From positions 186,001 through 250,000 of the forward strand of contig NZ_JACGLT010000006.1 in NCBI RefSeq assembly GCF_014062315.1: a stretch of DNA of 64,000 nucleotides, in the 5' to 3' direction. The notes below the pieces were generated by a model that did not search any database, had not been told where the DNA came from, and saw only the letters and a program-made list of their open reading frames with translations. The position numbers and the translations under genes are program-made. Shown piece by piece: positions 17,095-27,475 of the stretch (within the stretch, counting starts at the first letter, position 1; every line of letters starts with the position of its first letter). Origin of the DNA: Gelidibacter maritimus. GTDB taxonomy: Bacteria; Bacteroidota; Bacteroidia; Flavobacteriales; Flavobacteriaceae.

Positions 17095-19098
17095 TCACGC
17101 CTTCAACTCCTCCAACTTCCCCTGATATGCTTTAATATCGTCTCTCAACTGCGCTGCAATAATAAAATCTAAGGCTTTGGCTGCCTGCTCCATAAGTTTT
17201 CGTTTCTCGCGGATTTTCTTTTCCAATTGATCCTTGGTCAAGTATTGACTTTCTGGTTCTGCTGCTTTTATGGCTTCCAATTCATAACTATACGTACTTA
17301 CTGAGTTTTTAGACAAAACATTGTCCAGGCTTTTATTCAGTGCAGTTGGCGTAATGCCATGTTTTGTATTATAAGCAATTTGTTTTTCGCGCCTATAGTT
17401 GGTTTCGTCAATGGTTTTCTGCATACTATTGGTAATGTTGTCTGCATACATGATTGCTTTTCCATTTAGGTGTCTTGCTGCTCTACCTACAGTTTGGGTT
17501 AAGGAACGGTTGGATCTTAAGAATCCTTCTTTATCCGCATCCAAGATTGCCACCAACGATACTTCTGGTAGATCCAGTCCTTCACGTAACAAATTAACAC
17601 CTACCAAAACATCAAATAAACCTTTCCGTAAATCTTGCATGATTTCCACTCTTTCTAAAGTGTCTACATCACTGTGGATATAACGTACCCTAATTTGGAT
17701 TCGGTCCAGGTATTTGGTCAATTCTTCGGCCATACGTTTGGTTAATGTAGTCACAAGTATGCGCTCATCTTTTTCAACCCGTTGGTGAATTTCGTCAATC
17801 AAATCGTCAATTTGGTTCAAACTCGGACGCACTTCAATCGTCGGGTCCAACAAGCCTGTAGGGCGAATCAATTGTTCCACATACACACCATCGCTTTTTT
17901 GCAATTCGTAATCCGCGGGAGTTGCACTAACATAGATGACTTGATTCTGCATGGCTTCAAATTCTTCAAATTTTAAAGGCCTATTATCCATGGCTGCAGG
18001 AAGTCTAAATCCGTATTCTACCAAGTTTTCCTTTCGGCTTCTATCCCCACCATACATGGCATGAACTTGCGAAATGGTCACGTGACTTTCATCAACCACC
18101 ATTAAATAATCATCAGGAAAATAATCCAACAAACAGAAAGGACGCGTTCCTGGCAAACGACCATCTAAGTAGCGCGAATAATTTTCAATTCCGGAGCAGT
18201 AGCCTAATTCCCGGATCATTTCCAAGTCAAATTCGGTGCGTTCCTTTAAACGTTTTGCTTCAAGATGTTTACCAATATCCTTAAAATAATCATGTTGTTT
18301 GACCAAGTCATCCTGAATCTCCCGAATAGCTCCTTGTAATACTTCAGGAGAAGTTACAAACATATTGGCCGGATAGATGTTGATCTGATCATACAATTCA
18401 ATCACCTTGTTGGTCTGAATATTAAAGGCTTCAATTTCTTCTATTTCATCACCAAAAAAATGAACCCTAACACCATAATCTGCATAGCCAGGAAAAATAT
18501 CTACAGTGTCACCTTTTATTCTGAAATTTCCGTGATTGAAATCGGCCTCCGTTCTTGAATAGAGGCTTTGAACCAATTGATGAAGTAATTTCGTTCGTGA
18601 AATAACCTGGTCTCTTTTTAAAGTGATGACATTTTTTTGAAACTCTACTGGATTTCCAATTCCGTATAAACAAGATACCGAAGCAACTACAATGACGTCA
18701 CGTCTGCCCGAAAGTAGGGAAGAAGTGGTGCTTAATCGCATCTTTTCAATTTCTTCATTGATAGAGAGGTCTTTTTCTATGTACACCCCAGAAACAGGGA
18801 TATAGGCTTCCGGCTGGTAGTAATCATAATAAGAGACAAAATACTCTACAGCATTTTCTGGAAAAAACTGTTTGAATTCGGAGTAAAGCTGTGCCGCCAA
18901 GGTTTTATTGTGTGCCAATACTAGAGTAGGACGTTGTACTTCTTCAATCACATTGGCCACGGTAAAGGTTTTTCCAGAACCTGTAACACCTAATAAAGTT
19001 TGGTACCTCTCATTGCTTTCAACACCTTTTGCAAGTTTTTTTATGGCCTGAGGCTGATCGCCAGTAGGTTTAAATTCTGATTTGATTTTGAATTTCAT
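17095..19098 (-). CDS. uvrB: UvrABC excinuclease subunit B
   Basis: UvrB verifies DNA damage and, with UvrA and UvrC, directs dual incision in nucleotide excision repair. The 667-residue protein is of normal length. It has Walker A GVTGSGKT (residues 37-44), the beta-hairpin region YDYYQPEAYIP (91-101), the helicase motif VVDESHVTISQ, motif V-VI GVNLLREGLDLPEVSLVAILDADKEGFLRS and QTVGRAARHLNG. A C-terminal UVR domain (LEKKIREKRKLMEQAAKALDF) for UvrC contact follows. It stands alone on its strand; uvrA is not in the window. Confidence 0.98.
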   Translation of the reverse strand: MKFKIKSEFKPTGDQPQAIKKLAKGVESNERYQTLLGVTGSGKTFTVANVIEEVQRPTLVLAHNKTLAAQLYSEFKQFFPENAVEYFVSYYDYYQPEAYIPVSGVYIEKDLSINEEIEKMRLSTTSSLLSGRRDVIVVASVSCLYGIGNPVEFQKNVITLKRDQVISRTKLLHQLVQSLYSRTEADFNHGNFRIKGDTVDIFPGYADYGVRVHFFGDEIEEIEAFNIQTNKVIELYDQINIYPANMFVTSPEVLQGAIREIQDDLVKQHDYFKDIGKHLEAKRLKERTEFDLEMIRELGYCSGIENYSRYLDGRLPGTRPFCLLDYFPDDYLMVVDESHVTISQVHAMYGGDRSRKENLVEYGFRLPAAMDNRPLKFEEFEAMQNQVIYVSATPADYELQKSDGVYVEQLIRPTGLLDPTIEVRPSLNQIDDLIDEIHQRVEKDERILVTTLTKRMAEELTKYLDRIQIRVRYIHSDVDTLERVEIMQDLRKGLFDVLVGVNLLREGLDLPEVSLVAILDADKEGFLRSNRSLTQTVGRAARHLNGKAIMYADNITNSMQKTIDETNYRREKQIAYNTKHGITPTALNKSLDNVLSKNSVSTYSYELEAIKAAEPESQYLTKDQLEKKIREKRKLMEQAAKALDFIIAAQLRDDIKAYQGKLEELKA

Positions 19099-19396
19099 TT
19101 TACAAATTTAACCAAAGTTTTTTGAAGATACCTGATATTTTAACTTCTGAGGTGGGTTTTAATACGCTGAGGTTCTTGATTCTTAACACTTGGATTTAGT
19201 AGTCCGAGTTCCTGATTCAAATCAATCCTAAATGTTGGATTGATGGATAGCGTGTTCGAGTTAAGAAATACGGCAATATGATTAAATTGAAAATGATTTT
19301 TCGAGTAATTTTACTCAAGACTATTAGAGATAGTTCTGATCACCGAACTGTTGATTATAATAGAAAGTATTATTTTATCTAAAATTAATAGAACTC

Positions 19397-19930
19397 ATGA
19401 AAAATTTAAAACAATTTACTTTTATAGTATGCATGCTGATGGCTTTCAGCACTTTTGCTCAAACCGATAAGGATAAAAAGATAATGTCTGATGCCGATGA
19501 TGCGAAGGCAGCTCTTATTAAAAAAGATCCAGGGCTTACCAAATACTTTGAAAATGCTGCCGGATATGCTTTGTTTCCAAATGTAGGAAAGGGAGGATTT
19601 ATCGTTGGTGGTGCTGCTGGAAATGGCGTGGTTTATGAAAACGGTGTTGCCGTTGGAATGGCAGATTTAAAAAAATTGGACATTGGGCTCCAAGCAGGAG
19701 GTCAGGCCATTATTCAGGTGATATTTTTTGAGACTGATGTTGATTTGGCCCGATTTAAAGAAGGCAACTTTAAGTTTTCAGCAGAAGCGACTGCGGTTGC
19801 CGTAGAAAAAGGAGTGGCAGTAAATACCAATTATAACGAAGGGATTGCCACATTTGCATTGCCAAAAGCAGGACTTATGGCGAGTGCCTCAGTAGGTGGC
19901 CAGAAATTTAGCTATAACGCATTTTACTAA
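19397..19930 (+). CDS. Exported SYLF-domain (YSC84-like) lipid-binding protein
   Basis: The 177-residue protein has a signal peptide (residues 1-21, ending STFAQ). The SYLF domain follows: AALIKKDPGLTKYFENAAGYALFPNVGKGGFIVGGAAGNGVVYENG, then LDIGLQAGGQAIIQVIFFE and the closing GLMASASVGGQKFSYN. Eukaryotic SYLF domains bind phosphoinositides; the bacterial exported forms are of unknown role, probably at the envelope. It forms a single-gene unit with its own terminator. Confidence 0.88.
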   Translation: MKNLKQFTFIVCMLMAFSTFAQTDKDKKIMSDADDAKAALIKKDPGLTKYFENAAGYALFPNVGKGGFIVGGAAGNGVVYENGVAVGMADLKKLDIGLQAGGQAIIQVIFFETDVDLARFKEGNFKFSAEATAVAVEKGVAVNTNYNEGIATFALPKAGLMASASVGGQKFSYNAFY

Positions 19931-19956
19931 TACTTGTATATAGTATTAGAATGTTT

Positions 19957-19998
19957 ACAAAAAAACGTTCATGGTATAACAATCATGGACGTTTTTTT
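19957..19998 (+). terminator. Rho-independent terminator after the SYLF gene
   Basis: ACGTTCATG (19965-19973) pairs with CATGGACGT (19984-19992) with one G-T pair. It is flanked by an A-tract on the left and TTTTTTT on the right, so it may also act on the opposite strand. Confidence 0.8.
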
Positions 19999-20062
19999 AT
20001 GACTTAAATTGAGCGGCAGATCGTACTAATAAAGAACTTTTTCTTCTGCTTGAAGTTAAGGA

Positions 20063-22465
20063 TTAGCGCACCAGGGAGAAGTGTCCCGTATACGTCGTTC
20101 CATCAGCAAGTATCACTTCAAACCAGTAATCATTGGCAGGTAATGCGGTGCCACTATAAGTGCCATCCCAACCACCACTCGGTTTCGTTTGTTGAAATAT
20201 AAGCTTTCCATACCGATTGTAGATATTCATACGGAGGGCTCGACTAAATTGATCAGTAATGCCATATAGGCTCCAAATATCATTTATGCCATCGCCGTTT
20301 GGTGTGAAATATTTAGGGAACCCCAAAATAGATACCTGTTTTTTAGAAATGCCACAACCTTTTTTATCTCTTACATAAATGGTATGAATTCCCGGGTCAA
20401 GAGCGGTAAATACATTACTGTCTTGATACGGCCCCGTAATTTTGTTAAAAGCGAATTCATAATCACCATCCCCAGAAACGTTGATCTCAATACTATTGTT
20501 GTTGGAACCTTCAATTATTGAGATGGCTTCAATAGTAGCAATATCCGATGGGATAACGGTAATGTTTTTCACATTTGAACAACCATTAGGTCCTGTGACA
20601 TTGACGGTGTACGTTCCAATCGCGTTGATATCAATAAAGGATGTGTCTACGTCTGTTTCAACACCATTATAAAACCACTGGAAACGATATGCGTTTGACG
20701 GTGTATTTTGAATTCCTCCAAATAAACGTATGGTATCTGGATAGCTGTTCAAACAGTAAAGAATAGTTTCATCAGGTTCTAATAATGGACTGTGTAAGAC
20801 ATTTAATTGGGTTGTTGTTAATGCATAGCAAGAGCTATTGCTGTTTATTTTAATGTAAATGGTTTGTTGAATTTCAATATCAGTCGTATATATTGGACCT
20901 ATAGAATTGGATTCTGTAAAGGCATCTGCTTCATTCTCATAAAACTGCACCGTACTGTTTGTCGGAATTTGATTTTGGATATCCGCTGTTATTTGATTCA
21001 AATCAAAAGTCGCAAGGTCATCACTAGGGCCTTTACAAGCATTTAAAGGCGCAGCATTAATGGTGGTGTTTGAAATTTCTAAAGTCAATTCGCCAATTGT
21101 AAAACAACGGTTTTGGTTTTCTACTCTGGCAAATACGGTTTGAGCTGGACTCGAATTTTGAAAATTGGCAGGATCTGGAATGGCGTTCGTTGCATTAACA
21201 GCATCGTTATAAGTAGTGTAAAAATTGGAGACGATCAAAGTGTCGTCATTGTTTGTTAAATCAGTATTTGCCTCGAGTAAATTATAAAAAGTAATCCCAT
21301 CCTGATTCTCATCGCAGGCCAGCAAAATTGCATTTGATGCCAATGGGTTAGTAGCATATTCTATAATAATTTCGCCATAAGCCTTGCAACCATTTGCTAA
21401 AGTAACTTCAACGCCATAGGTTCCAGGCCCAGTAACTGCATAGGTGCCGCAATTAGGACAGCTTGCATTCTGAGTTTCCACGAGAGCACCATCTTTATAC
21501 CAGACATACTCCAAATTGCCAGGCTGTACGGCGTTAAGCACCATGCTGTCACCTTCGCAGACTGGATTATTGGTAGATACCAGGCGATTGACTCCAAGAT
21601 TGGTTTTTAATTCAAAACTGTTTGCTTCCAGAAATATCGCCGAATCGTATCTATAGTTCTGGGCATCTGCAATGACTAGTTTAACATGATAATTTTGGTT
21701 AGGGATAATATTCGCCGTTGCCGTTAACACCTCGGTTTGGCCGTTAAAGTTTATTGGAGCGGTACTATTGTTCCAGCCGCCAAAATATGTCTCGTTGATC
21801 GCGTCACAGCCATCGGGAACTCCAGAATGGACTGTGGTCACCTTTACTGGGGTCTGGCTGCCTGGTATCAAAGCAATATTGGTGTACTCTTGTTCGTTTT
21901 CTGAACGTATCAAAAATCCAAATAAATCTGAATAACGACAAGTCCGTGTGTTATTTTCCTGATATTCTTCGGATGCAAATAGGTAGCGAAAACTAATTTG
22001 ACTTGAAGCAGCAACAAAGTCAAATTCTAAAATGGTGGCGTTAATCGTATTGCCTTCTGAAAGGCTTCTTTCCAGATCGGAGTCGCCATCCCAATTAATG
22101 GCATCGTCATCACTTATCGAGGTATTGGGTCCAGGTACATTGGATAAGCGGCCCGTACTCATTACAACGCCTCTTTGAATTGGAAAGGTTGTGCCTGAAG
22201 CATCAAAATATCCATAACTTTTGTCTGTACTGTTAAAACTACCACCAACAACATTAGTCACCACAACGTTTTGAACGCAATTACTGTTTATAAATATATC
22301 TTCAATAAGCTGCTGTGCCGTATAGGTTTGGCTATCCACCTGAACATTTTGAGAATACCCAGTGAAGTATATGAATATGAAGAAAACAGTAAGTCCTTGA
22401 ATCATTGATGGTTTTACTGTTTTGATCGGTCTTATCATGTAGAATATATAATTAAACAACGACAT
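20063..22465 (-). CDS. T9SS type B surface protein with choice-of-anchor-L-like domain (800 aa)
   Basis: The N-terminal signal sequence ends near YFTGYSQ. Translation may start at Met1, Met10 or Met21; Met1 overlaps the stop of the upstream gene by one base (TAATG). A choice-of-anchor-L-like domain follows (IQRGVVMSTGRL, LEFDFVAASSQISFRYLFASEEYQ). Then come an Ig-like stretch with a CxxC, two copies of the ~95-residue Cys/Asp repeat (LACDENQDG, NACKGPSDD), a second Ig-like stretch and a segment ending KGCG. The gliding-motility type C-terminal domain occupies about residues 717-800: PKYFTPNGDGINDIW, YNRYGKLIFQQ, GGWDGTYSG, DYWFEV. That domain directs export by the T9SS and cell-surface display. 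A role in adhesion is inferred. Confidence 0.9.
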   Translation of the reverse strand: MSLFNYIFYMIRPIKTVKPSMIQGLTVFFIFIYFTGYSQNVQVDSQTYTAQQLIEDIFINSNCVQNVVVTNVVGGSFNSTDKSYGYFDASGTTFPIQRGVVMSTGRLSNVPGPNTSISDDDAINWDGDSDLERSLSEGNTINATILEFDFVAASSQISFRYLFASEEYQENNTRTCRYSDLFGFLIRSENEQEYTNIALIPGSQTPVKVTTVHSGVPDGCDAINETYFGGWNNSTAPINFNGQTEVLTATANIIPNQNYHVKLVIADAQNYRYDSAIFLEANSFELKTNLGVNRLVSTNNPVCEGDSMVLNAVQPGNLEYVWYKDGALVETQNASCPNCGTYAVTGPGTYGVEVTLANGCKAYGEIIIEYATNPLASNAILLACDENQDGITFYNLLEANTDLTNNDDTLIVSNFYTTYNDAVNATNAIPDPANFQNSSPAQTVFARVENQNRCFTIGELTLEISNTTINAAPLNACKGPSDDLATFDLNQITADIQNQIPTNSTVQFYENEADAFTESNSIGPIYTTDIEIQQTIYIKINSNSSCYALTTTQLNVLHSPLLEPDETILYCLNSYPDTIRLFGGIQNTPSNAYRFQWFYNGVETDVDTSFIDINAIGTYTVNVTGPNGCSNVKNITVIPSDIATIEAISIIEGSNNNSIEINVSGDGDYEFAFNKITGPYQDSNVFTALDPGIHTIYVRDKKGCGISKKQVSILGFPKYFTPNGDGINDIWSLYGITDQFSRALRMNIYNRYGKLIFQQTKPSGGWDGTYSGTALPANDYWFEVILADGTTYTGHFSLVR

Positions 22466-25400
22466 TAAAGCTTCAACGCAAAATGCCCTTTGACCTCAAA
22501 AGTATTGTCGTTTTTTTTAATTTTTCCAACGAACCAATAATCTGATGAGGGCATTAGGTGTCCATTATAAGTCCCGTCCCAACCTTGAGAACTTGAAGTC
22601 AAGGTGGTAATGTGCTTCCCATATCTGTCAAATATATTGATTACACTTCCAGGTAAAGTTTCGATACCGCTGATGTGCCACGTATCAAAATAGCCATCAT
22701 TATTTGGGGTCACAAATTTAGGAGCATCGATGACTACCACTTCTTTTGTGGTTTTTGCACAACCATTCAAATCAATAATAGTAATGGTATGATAGCCTAA
22801 AGTGACGTTGTTGAATACATTCGATTCTTGTGGTGGACCATCATCTAAAACATAGCGATAGTTGCCAATCCCACTAATGGTAATGGTGATGTTATTGGGG
22901 TCGGAAAAATCGACAGTTTCTGTGGCGTCAATACTTGCGGCTTCCGATGCTATAACCTGAAATTCTTGTGTAGATTGACATCCAAAACTGCTGGTAATTG
23001 TTAGGGAATAGGAGCCAATTGTGGTAATATCAATTTCAGGCGTTGTTGCTCCCGTTGACCACAAATAGGTATCTGAAGGATTATTGGTTTCGGCATTTAC
23101 GACTAATGGTGCGTTGTCAATACAAAGCACCTGATCAGTAATGGAAATTACGGGTCTTGGATGGACAATGGCAGAAAATTGAGTGGTACTGAAACAGCCT
23201 GTTATAAGGTTGGTAACCCTTGCGTAAATTAGTTGTCCGTCTTTAGCTGCATAAATGTCTTTTAAGGGATTGGAGCCTGAGTTTGCTGTACTTTGCGAAT
23301 TATGATAACTAACTTCATAATTTGTCGGATTTTGACCATTAAGGATTGTTGGGGTTTGTTCAGAAAGATCAAAAGCAAGATAGCCATCAAAATCGTCATC
23401 ACAATCTTCTAAATCATCTGGTGTATTTGCAACTGGCAATGGTAGTACGACCAAACGGAAATCATAATAGGAGATGCAGCCTGTTTTTGTGTTTTCCAAT
23501 CGCGCATAAATCCGATCGTTTGTGGTTGTATAGGTGTAATCCGTACTTATTGCATTTTCATCAGCTATAGCATCTGATTGAGTTGAATAGTAGGAGACTG
23601 AGATATTCGATTCTGATGTAATGGTTTTATTTATGGTATTGAGGTCGAAATATTTCTCAGGATTTGAACATATACGATAATTTTTGAAATCATTTATAGC
23701 AGGTGGCAGATTGACTTTTAATTTAATGGGCAAATTGACAAAGCAGTTGGAAACGGTGTTGTTGATTTTTATATAAACGGTCTGATTAATTGAGGTGTTT
23801 TTATATTTATTAGGACTTGATATAATTTCACTATCGGTTTCAGCACCTTCCAAAGACTCGTGATAGGTCACTATAATATTATCCTGTCTGAGGTCTAAAA
23901 CTTCAATTTCCACCACGGTTAAATCAAAAACTATGGTACCATCGTCGTCGGTATCACAGTCAATTATATCGGTTGGCGTAGTAACCGCGGGCAACTGAAC
24001 GACGTTTATTGAAAACTTGGTCAGTGCATAGCAATACGTACCGTTTTCAATTCGCGCAAAAATGGGTTGCGGATTAACGCTGTTGGTATAGTTTGATAAG
24101 TTTTTTATAGGATTAATAAGGTCTTTTGCATCTGCTTCTGAGGTGTATAGAGTGATGTCTATCGGTTCATTTATGTTTTTTGATATCTCTGATATTTTTG
24201 TGTTCAAATCAAAAGTAACAACCTCGTCATTATTGAGGCCATCACAAATAAATTCATCTTCTGGAGCATTAAATGCTGGTAGTGAACCCACTTCTAAATC
24301 AAAGGAAGTTGTGCCGTAGCAGTCGGCGTCTGTCGTGGCTTCAACTCTCACATATACCGTTTGTGGACTTGAGGTATTTGGATATGGCGCAAATTTATCG
24401 ATTATGTTTGTACGATTTTCTGCATCTTCAGAAGTTTCAAAATATAAAACATGCTTGTCGGACTGTCCATTTAATATTTCTTCATCTTTCTCATAAAAAT
24501 AAAAATCTGCAATCGGATTGCCAGCCGCTTCACAGTTTTCGAAGTTAGAAATTGGAATAAATATAGGTCTCGTATTAATATACACATAAAGATCGGCTAT
24601 ACTGACGCATCCTGTGACATTATCCTCAACGCGTACCGCAATATACTGTGTGGGACTGTTATAATTCTCTGGATTGGAGATGGGGTCTTCCCCACTAAGT
24701 GCCAGGTTATAATTGTTATGAAACGATATTGTAAGCCCTGTTGTATCTGCAACGAGTTCTGGAATTTTGCTTGTGAGATCCACAACATAGTAGCCATCTA
24801 AATCATCATCACATTGGATGATATCAGCATGACCAATAATCGCTGGCGGTAGTTCTATTTGAATAGTCAATGGAGTAACGTCATAGCATGAGGTCAACGT
24901 ATTGGTCACACGCGCATAGATTGTTTGTGGATTAGTGGTGTTATAAAAGTGAGTGTCCAGAGAGGGTTCGTTGTTTAAAGCGTCTTCTTCTGTTTCAAAG
25001 TATCTGACATTGGCGCCGTTGATACCATGAGTTACATGAGCATCAAAGGTTTCCAACAAAATGTTTGCAACACCATCCTGATCTGTATCGCAATAGGTGA
25101 CAGGGACAAGAGGTGGAATTATAAGTGGTGGATTAACAATTAAGTTGATACTGATAAAAGTATCACAGTTATCAACAGAAACGGTTATATAAATGATGTG
25201 CGGATTAGGCGGGGTATTGGAATTGACAGTAAATGGAAGGTTTTTATCGATGGCATTTAATCCATTTTCTTGATCGGCTTGGCTTTCATAAAAAGTCACT
25301 TTAAACCCTTCATATTCATTAAGCAGTTGTGATTCTACCGCAAGCAAATCAAAGTCTACTATACCATCTTCCGAAGCATCATCACAACCATTAAAATCAC

Positions 25401-27318
25401 CGCGTACCAATCCTGTTATTGTAATGTCGGTGTGCAGCTCAATGGGAACTATGTTGAAGCAGCCAGTGTTACCGTCTACGATTTTTATATAAACAATCTG
25501 AAATTCAGAAACTATATTTTGATAATTGGCAGCATTGGCTATGGGGTTAATTCCCGCCTCTGCATCGTCTTCTGATTCATAGAAATTTTCTGGAATATCC
25601 GAGAGGTTAACCAAAAGCTCATCGATGATGCTGGTTAAGTCAAAGGTTTCAAAGCCCGTGCCGCTATCCACGCAGGCATTGAGATAGGGTTTGTCAATTG
25701 CTGCTCTCGGCGGATTAACAACTGTAACATCCAGTGTTGTGGTGCTAAAACAATCCGTATTGCCATCATAAACTCTGACATGAAAAACATGACTTGGATT
25801 ACTGTTGGTGAAAGGAGATTGCACCGGATTAGCTCCTGAGTTGGCATCAATGGCATTTAAATGATAGCTCACAAAAAGATTCGGGTCATTATTGGTAAGA
25901 TCAGAATCCATTTGTCTAAGATCTATTTCAGTTACGCCATCAGGAGTACCATCGGTATCGCAAATTGTCCAAGGACCGGGATCTGTAATTGTGGGAGAGG
26001 GATGGACCACTAATCGAACTCCGCTAAATGTAAGACAGCCATTGTCTACATCTTGAATTCTTATAAATATATCTTGGGGATTTGCAGTGTTCTGGATGGG
26101 CGATAAAATAGTGTTTGTGCCAGCTTCAGCTTCTTCTTGGCTGTAGTGATAAGAAATATTGTAATTTGATGGTGGGAGTAGTTTTAAAACCTCATTATTT
26201 CTTGAGTGTAGGTCGAAAACTTCCAAGCCATTATTGGAAGAATCGTCACACAAGCTATAATCTGGAATGTTAGCTAAGGTTTGTTGTGCATTTAAGGTGA
26301 TGGTGATATCATCTTCCAGCTCGCAAGTTTTATTATTGAGTTTTACACTCGCACGAACCTTATAGTTTCCTGATTGATTGACGGTAAGCATAGCATTCGT
26401 GGCACCTGGAATTAAGGTACCGTTTCTGAACCATCTATAAGTGGCTAACGAGTTGTCAATACTGCCATTTAATAGCATTGATGTTGCACAGGTAGATATA
26501 TCTGGGCCTAAGTCTACGGTGGCATTAAAGCTATTACCTTCTATAAAAACGGCAGAATCATAAAATGGATCTTTTTGATCTGCCACGATCAATTTAATTC
26601 GGTAGGCGACATTAGGTTTTATATTTGCAGTTGCCGTCAGTACGGTTGTTCTTCCGTTATAATTGGTGTCTCCATCATTATAATCATAAAAATAGGTTCC
26701 ATTTTCAGCAGGACAATAGCCGACAATCTCCGGTCGTATCGTGGTGGTGTTCACAGGTGTTGAGGTCCCCGGGATTAGGGCTATATTGGTATATGGACTC
26801 GTAGAACCAGCTTCTTTTATTAAAAAAGCAAAACCGTCCGAATAAAGACAGGGATTAGTGCCTAAGTATTCTTCTGATGCTAAAATATAATTGAATGCAA
26901 TTTGGTTGGATGCAGATATAAAATCAAACTCGATAGAGGTTGCGTTCATTGTTCCATCAATGCCCAATGCCGCTTCCAAATCGGGGTCGGTTCCCCAAGA
27001 CCTCGTGCCATCATTAAGTGGACTCGTATTTAATACATTCCCGGCCGAAAGAACATCCCCAGTGGTAAGAACAAGCCCGTTTTGAAACGGAAAATTTGAG
27101 TTCTCTTTTGAAAAACGTCCAAAACTCGAAAGGTTATCAGATGAACCATTGACGCGGGAAGAAATGTTTGAAATTTCAACACAACCTTGACCTAAGGTGT
27201 TTTGTATCAAAGCCTCTAATGGCAATGTATTGGATGTGGCAATCTGTTGTGCAAAAATCAAATTGCAGAAGCTTAGAAACAAAATAAGGGTTAGGAAAGG
27301 TTTCTTTAACATTAACAC
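22465..27318 (-). CDS. Giant T9SS type B surface protein with 11 Cys/Asp repeats (1617 aa)
   Basis: Order of parts: signal peptide (residues 1-24, ending IFAQ); choice-of-anchor-L-like domain (about 30-265; GLVLTTGDVLSAG, FDFISASNQIAFNYILASEEY); an Ig-like stretch (about 268-345); 11 tandem repeats of about 95 residues (349-1389); a PKD/Ig-like stretch (1390-1459); a segment ending DLNGC (1460-1532); and the T9SS type B C-terminal domain (1533-1617; TPNNDGYFDTWHI, FDRYGKHI, GWDGTYNGHLMP). It is a close paralogue of the 1608-residue neighbour. The gene starts 158 bases after that neighbour, behind a terminator, so it probably has its own promoter. A secreted fibre or adhesin role is inferred; no enzyme domain is visible. 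Confidence 0.92.
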   Translation of the reverse strand: MLMLKKPFLTLILFLSFCNLIFAQQIATSNTLPLEALIQNTLGQGCVEISNISSRVNGSSDNLSSFGRFSKENSNFPFQNGLVLTTGDVLSAGNVLNTSPLNDGTRSWGTDPDLEAALGIDGTMNATSIEFDFISASNQIAFNYILASEEYLGTNPCLYSDGFAFLIKEAGSTSPYTNIALIPGTSTPVNTTTIRPEIVGYCPAENGTYFYDYNDGDTNYNGRTTVLTATANIKPNVAYRIKLIVADQKDPFYDSAVFIEGNSFNATVDLGPDISTCATSMLLNGSIDNSLATYRWFRNGTLIPGATNAMLTVNQSGNYKVRASVKLNNKTCELEDDITITLNAQQTLANIPDYSLCDDSSNNGLEVFDLHSRNNEVLKLLPPSNYNISYHYSQEEAEAGTNTILSPIQNTANPQDIFIRIQDVDNGCLTFSGVRLVVHPSPTITDPGPWTICDTDGTPDGVTEIDLRQMDSDLTNNDPNLFVSYHLNAIDANSGANPVQSPFTNSNPSHVFHVRVYDGNTDCFSTTTLDVTVVNPPRAAIDKPYLNACVDSGTGFETFDLTSIIDELLVNLSDIPENFYESEDDAEAGINPIANAANYQNIVSEFQIVYIKIVDGNTGCFNIVPIELHTDITITGLVRGDFNGCDDASEDGIVDFDLLAVESQLLNEYEGFKVTFYESQADQENGLNAIDKNLPFTVNSNTPPNPHIIYITVSVDNCDTFISINLIVNPPLIIPPLVPVTYCDTDQDGVANILLETFDAHVTHGINGANVRYFETEEDALNNEPSLDTHFYNTTNPQTIYARVTNTLTSCYDVTPLTIQIELPPAIIGHADIIQCDDDLDGYYVVDLTSKIPELVADTTGLTISFHNNYNLALSGEDPISNPENYNSPTQYIAVRVEDNVTGCVSIADLYVYINTRPIFIPISNFENCEAAGNPIADFYFYEKDEEILNGQSDKHVLYFETSEDAENRTNIIDKFAPYPNTSSPQTVYVRVEATTDADCYGTTSFDLEVGSLPAFNAPEDEFICDGLNNDEVVTFDLNTKISEISKNINEPIDITLYTSEADAKDLINPIKNLSNYTNSVNPQPIFARIENGTYCYALTKFSINVVQLPAVTTPTDIIDCDTDDDGTIVFDLTVVEIEVLDLRQDNIIVTYHESLEGAETDSEIISSPNKYKNTSINQTVYIKINNTVSNCFVNLPIKLKVNLPPAINDFKNYRICSNPEKYFDLNTINKTITSESNISVSYYSTQSDAIADENAISTDYTYTTTNDRIYARLENTKTGCISYYDFRLVVLPLPVANTPDDLEDCDDDFDGYLAFDLSEQTPTILNGQNPTNYEVSYHNSQSTANSGSNPLKDIYAAKDGQLIYARVTNLITGCFSTTQFSAIVHPRPVISITDQVLCIDNAPLVVNAETNNPSDTYLWSTGATTPEIDITTIGSYSLTITSSFGCQSTQEFQVIASEAASIDATETVDFSDPNNITITISGIGNYRYVLDDGPPQESNVFNNVTLGYHTITIIDLNGCAKTTKEVVVIDAPKFVTPNNDGYFDTWHISGIETLPGSVINIFDRYGKHITTLTSSSQGWDGTYNGHLMPSSDYWFVGKIKKNDNTFEVKGHFALKL
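23152..26274 (-). repeat. Eleven tandem ~95-residue Cys/Asp repeats in the 1617-aa protein
   Basis: Each unit begins with a Cys-Asp loop (CDTDQDG, CDDDLDG, CDTDDDG, CDDDFDG in the clearest units). It continues with FDL, a helix-like stretch, SYHxxxxDA, NP/NI, a YxNTxxPQTIYARVxNxxTGC block with the second cysteine, and ends with a strand and a Pro-rich joint. Repeats are diverged at DNA level, so the array should be stable. Confidence 0.85.
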
Positions 27319-27383
27319 GGTACTTAAAAAAATAATTCATGAAAACCTTGTTGTTATCAATCAATTACGAATTTTAAAAGTAC

Positions 27384-27410
27384 CAAAAAACCCTCAATAA
27401 TGAGGGTTTT
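27384..27410 (-). terminator. Rho-independent terminator between the two giant surface-protein genes
   Basis: On the minus strand AAAACCCTCA pairs with TGAGGGTTTT, with a loop of five bases, and TTTTTT is part of the 3' arm and tail. It lies about 66 bases after the stop of the 1608-residue gene and separates it from the next gene. Confidence 0.85.
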
Positions 27411-27475
27411 GCAGTTAATATGAAAATTTTATAGCTGAAATGCTATTTTTTAATAGCACATTTTCGGTATGGTGT

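Noticed and set aside
19103-19110. TAAATTTG -7-like box on the minus strand just before uvrB
   Set aside because: It would place the transcription start on the start codon itself and has no TTG at proper spacing; such strings are frequent in AT-rich DNA.
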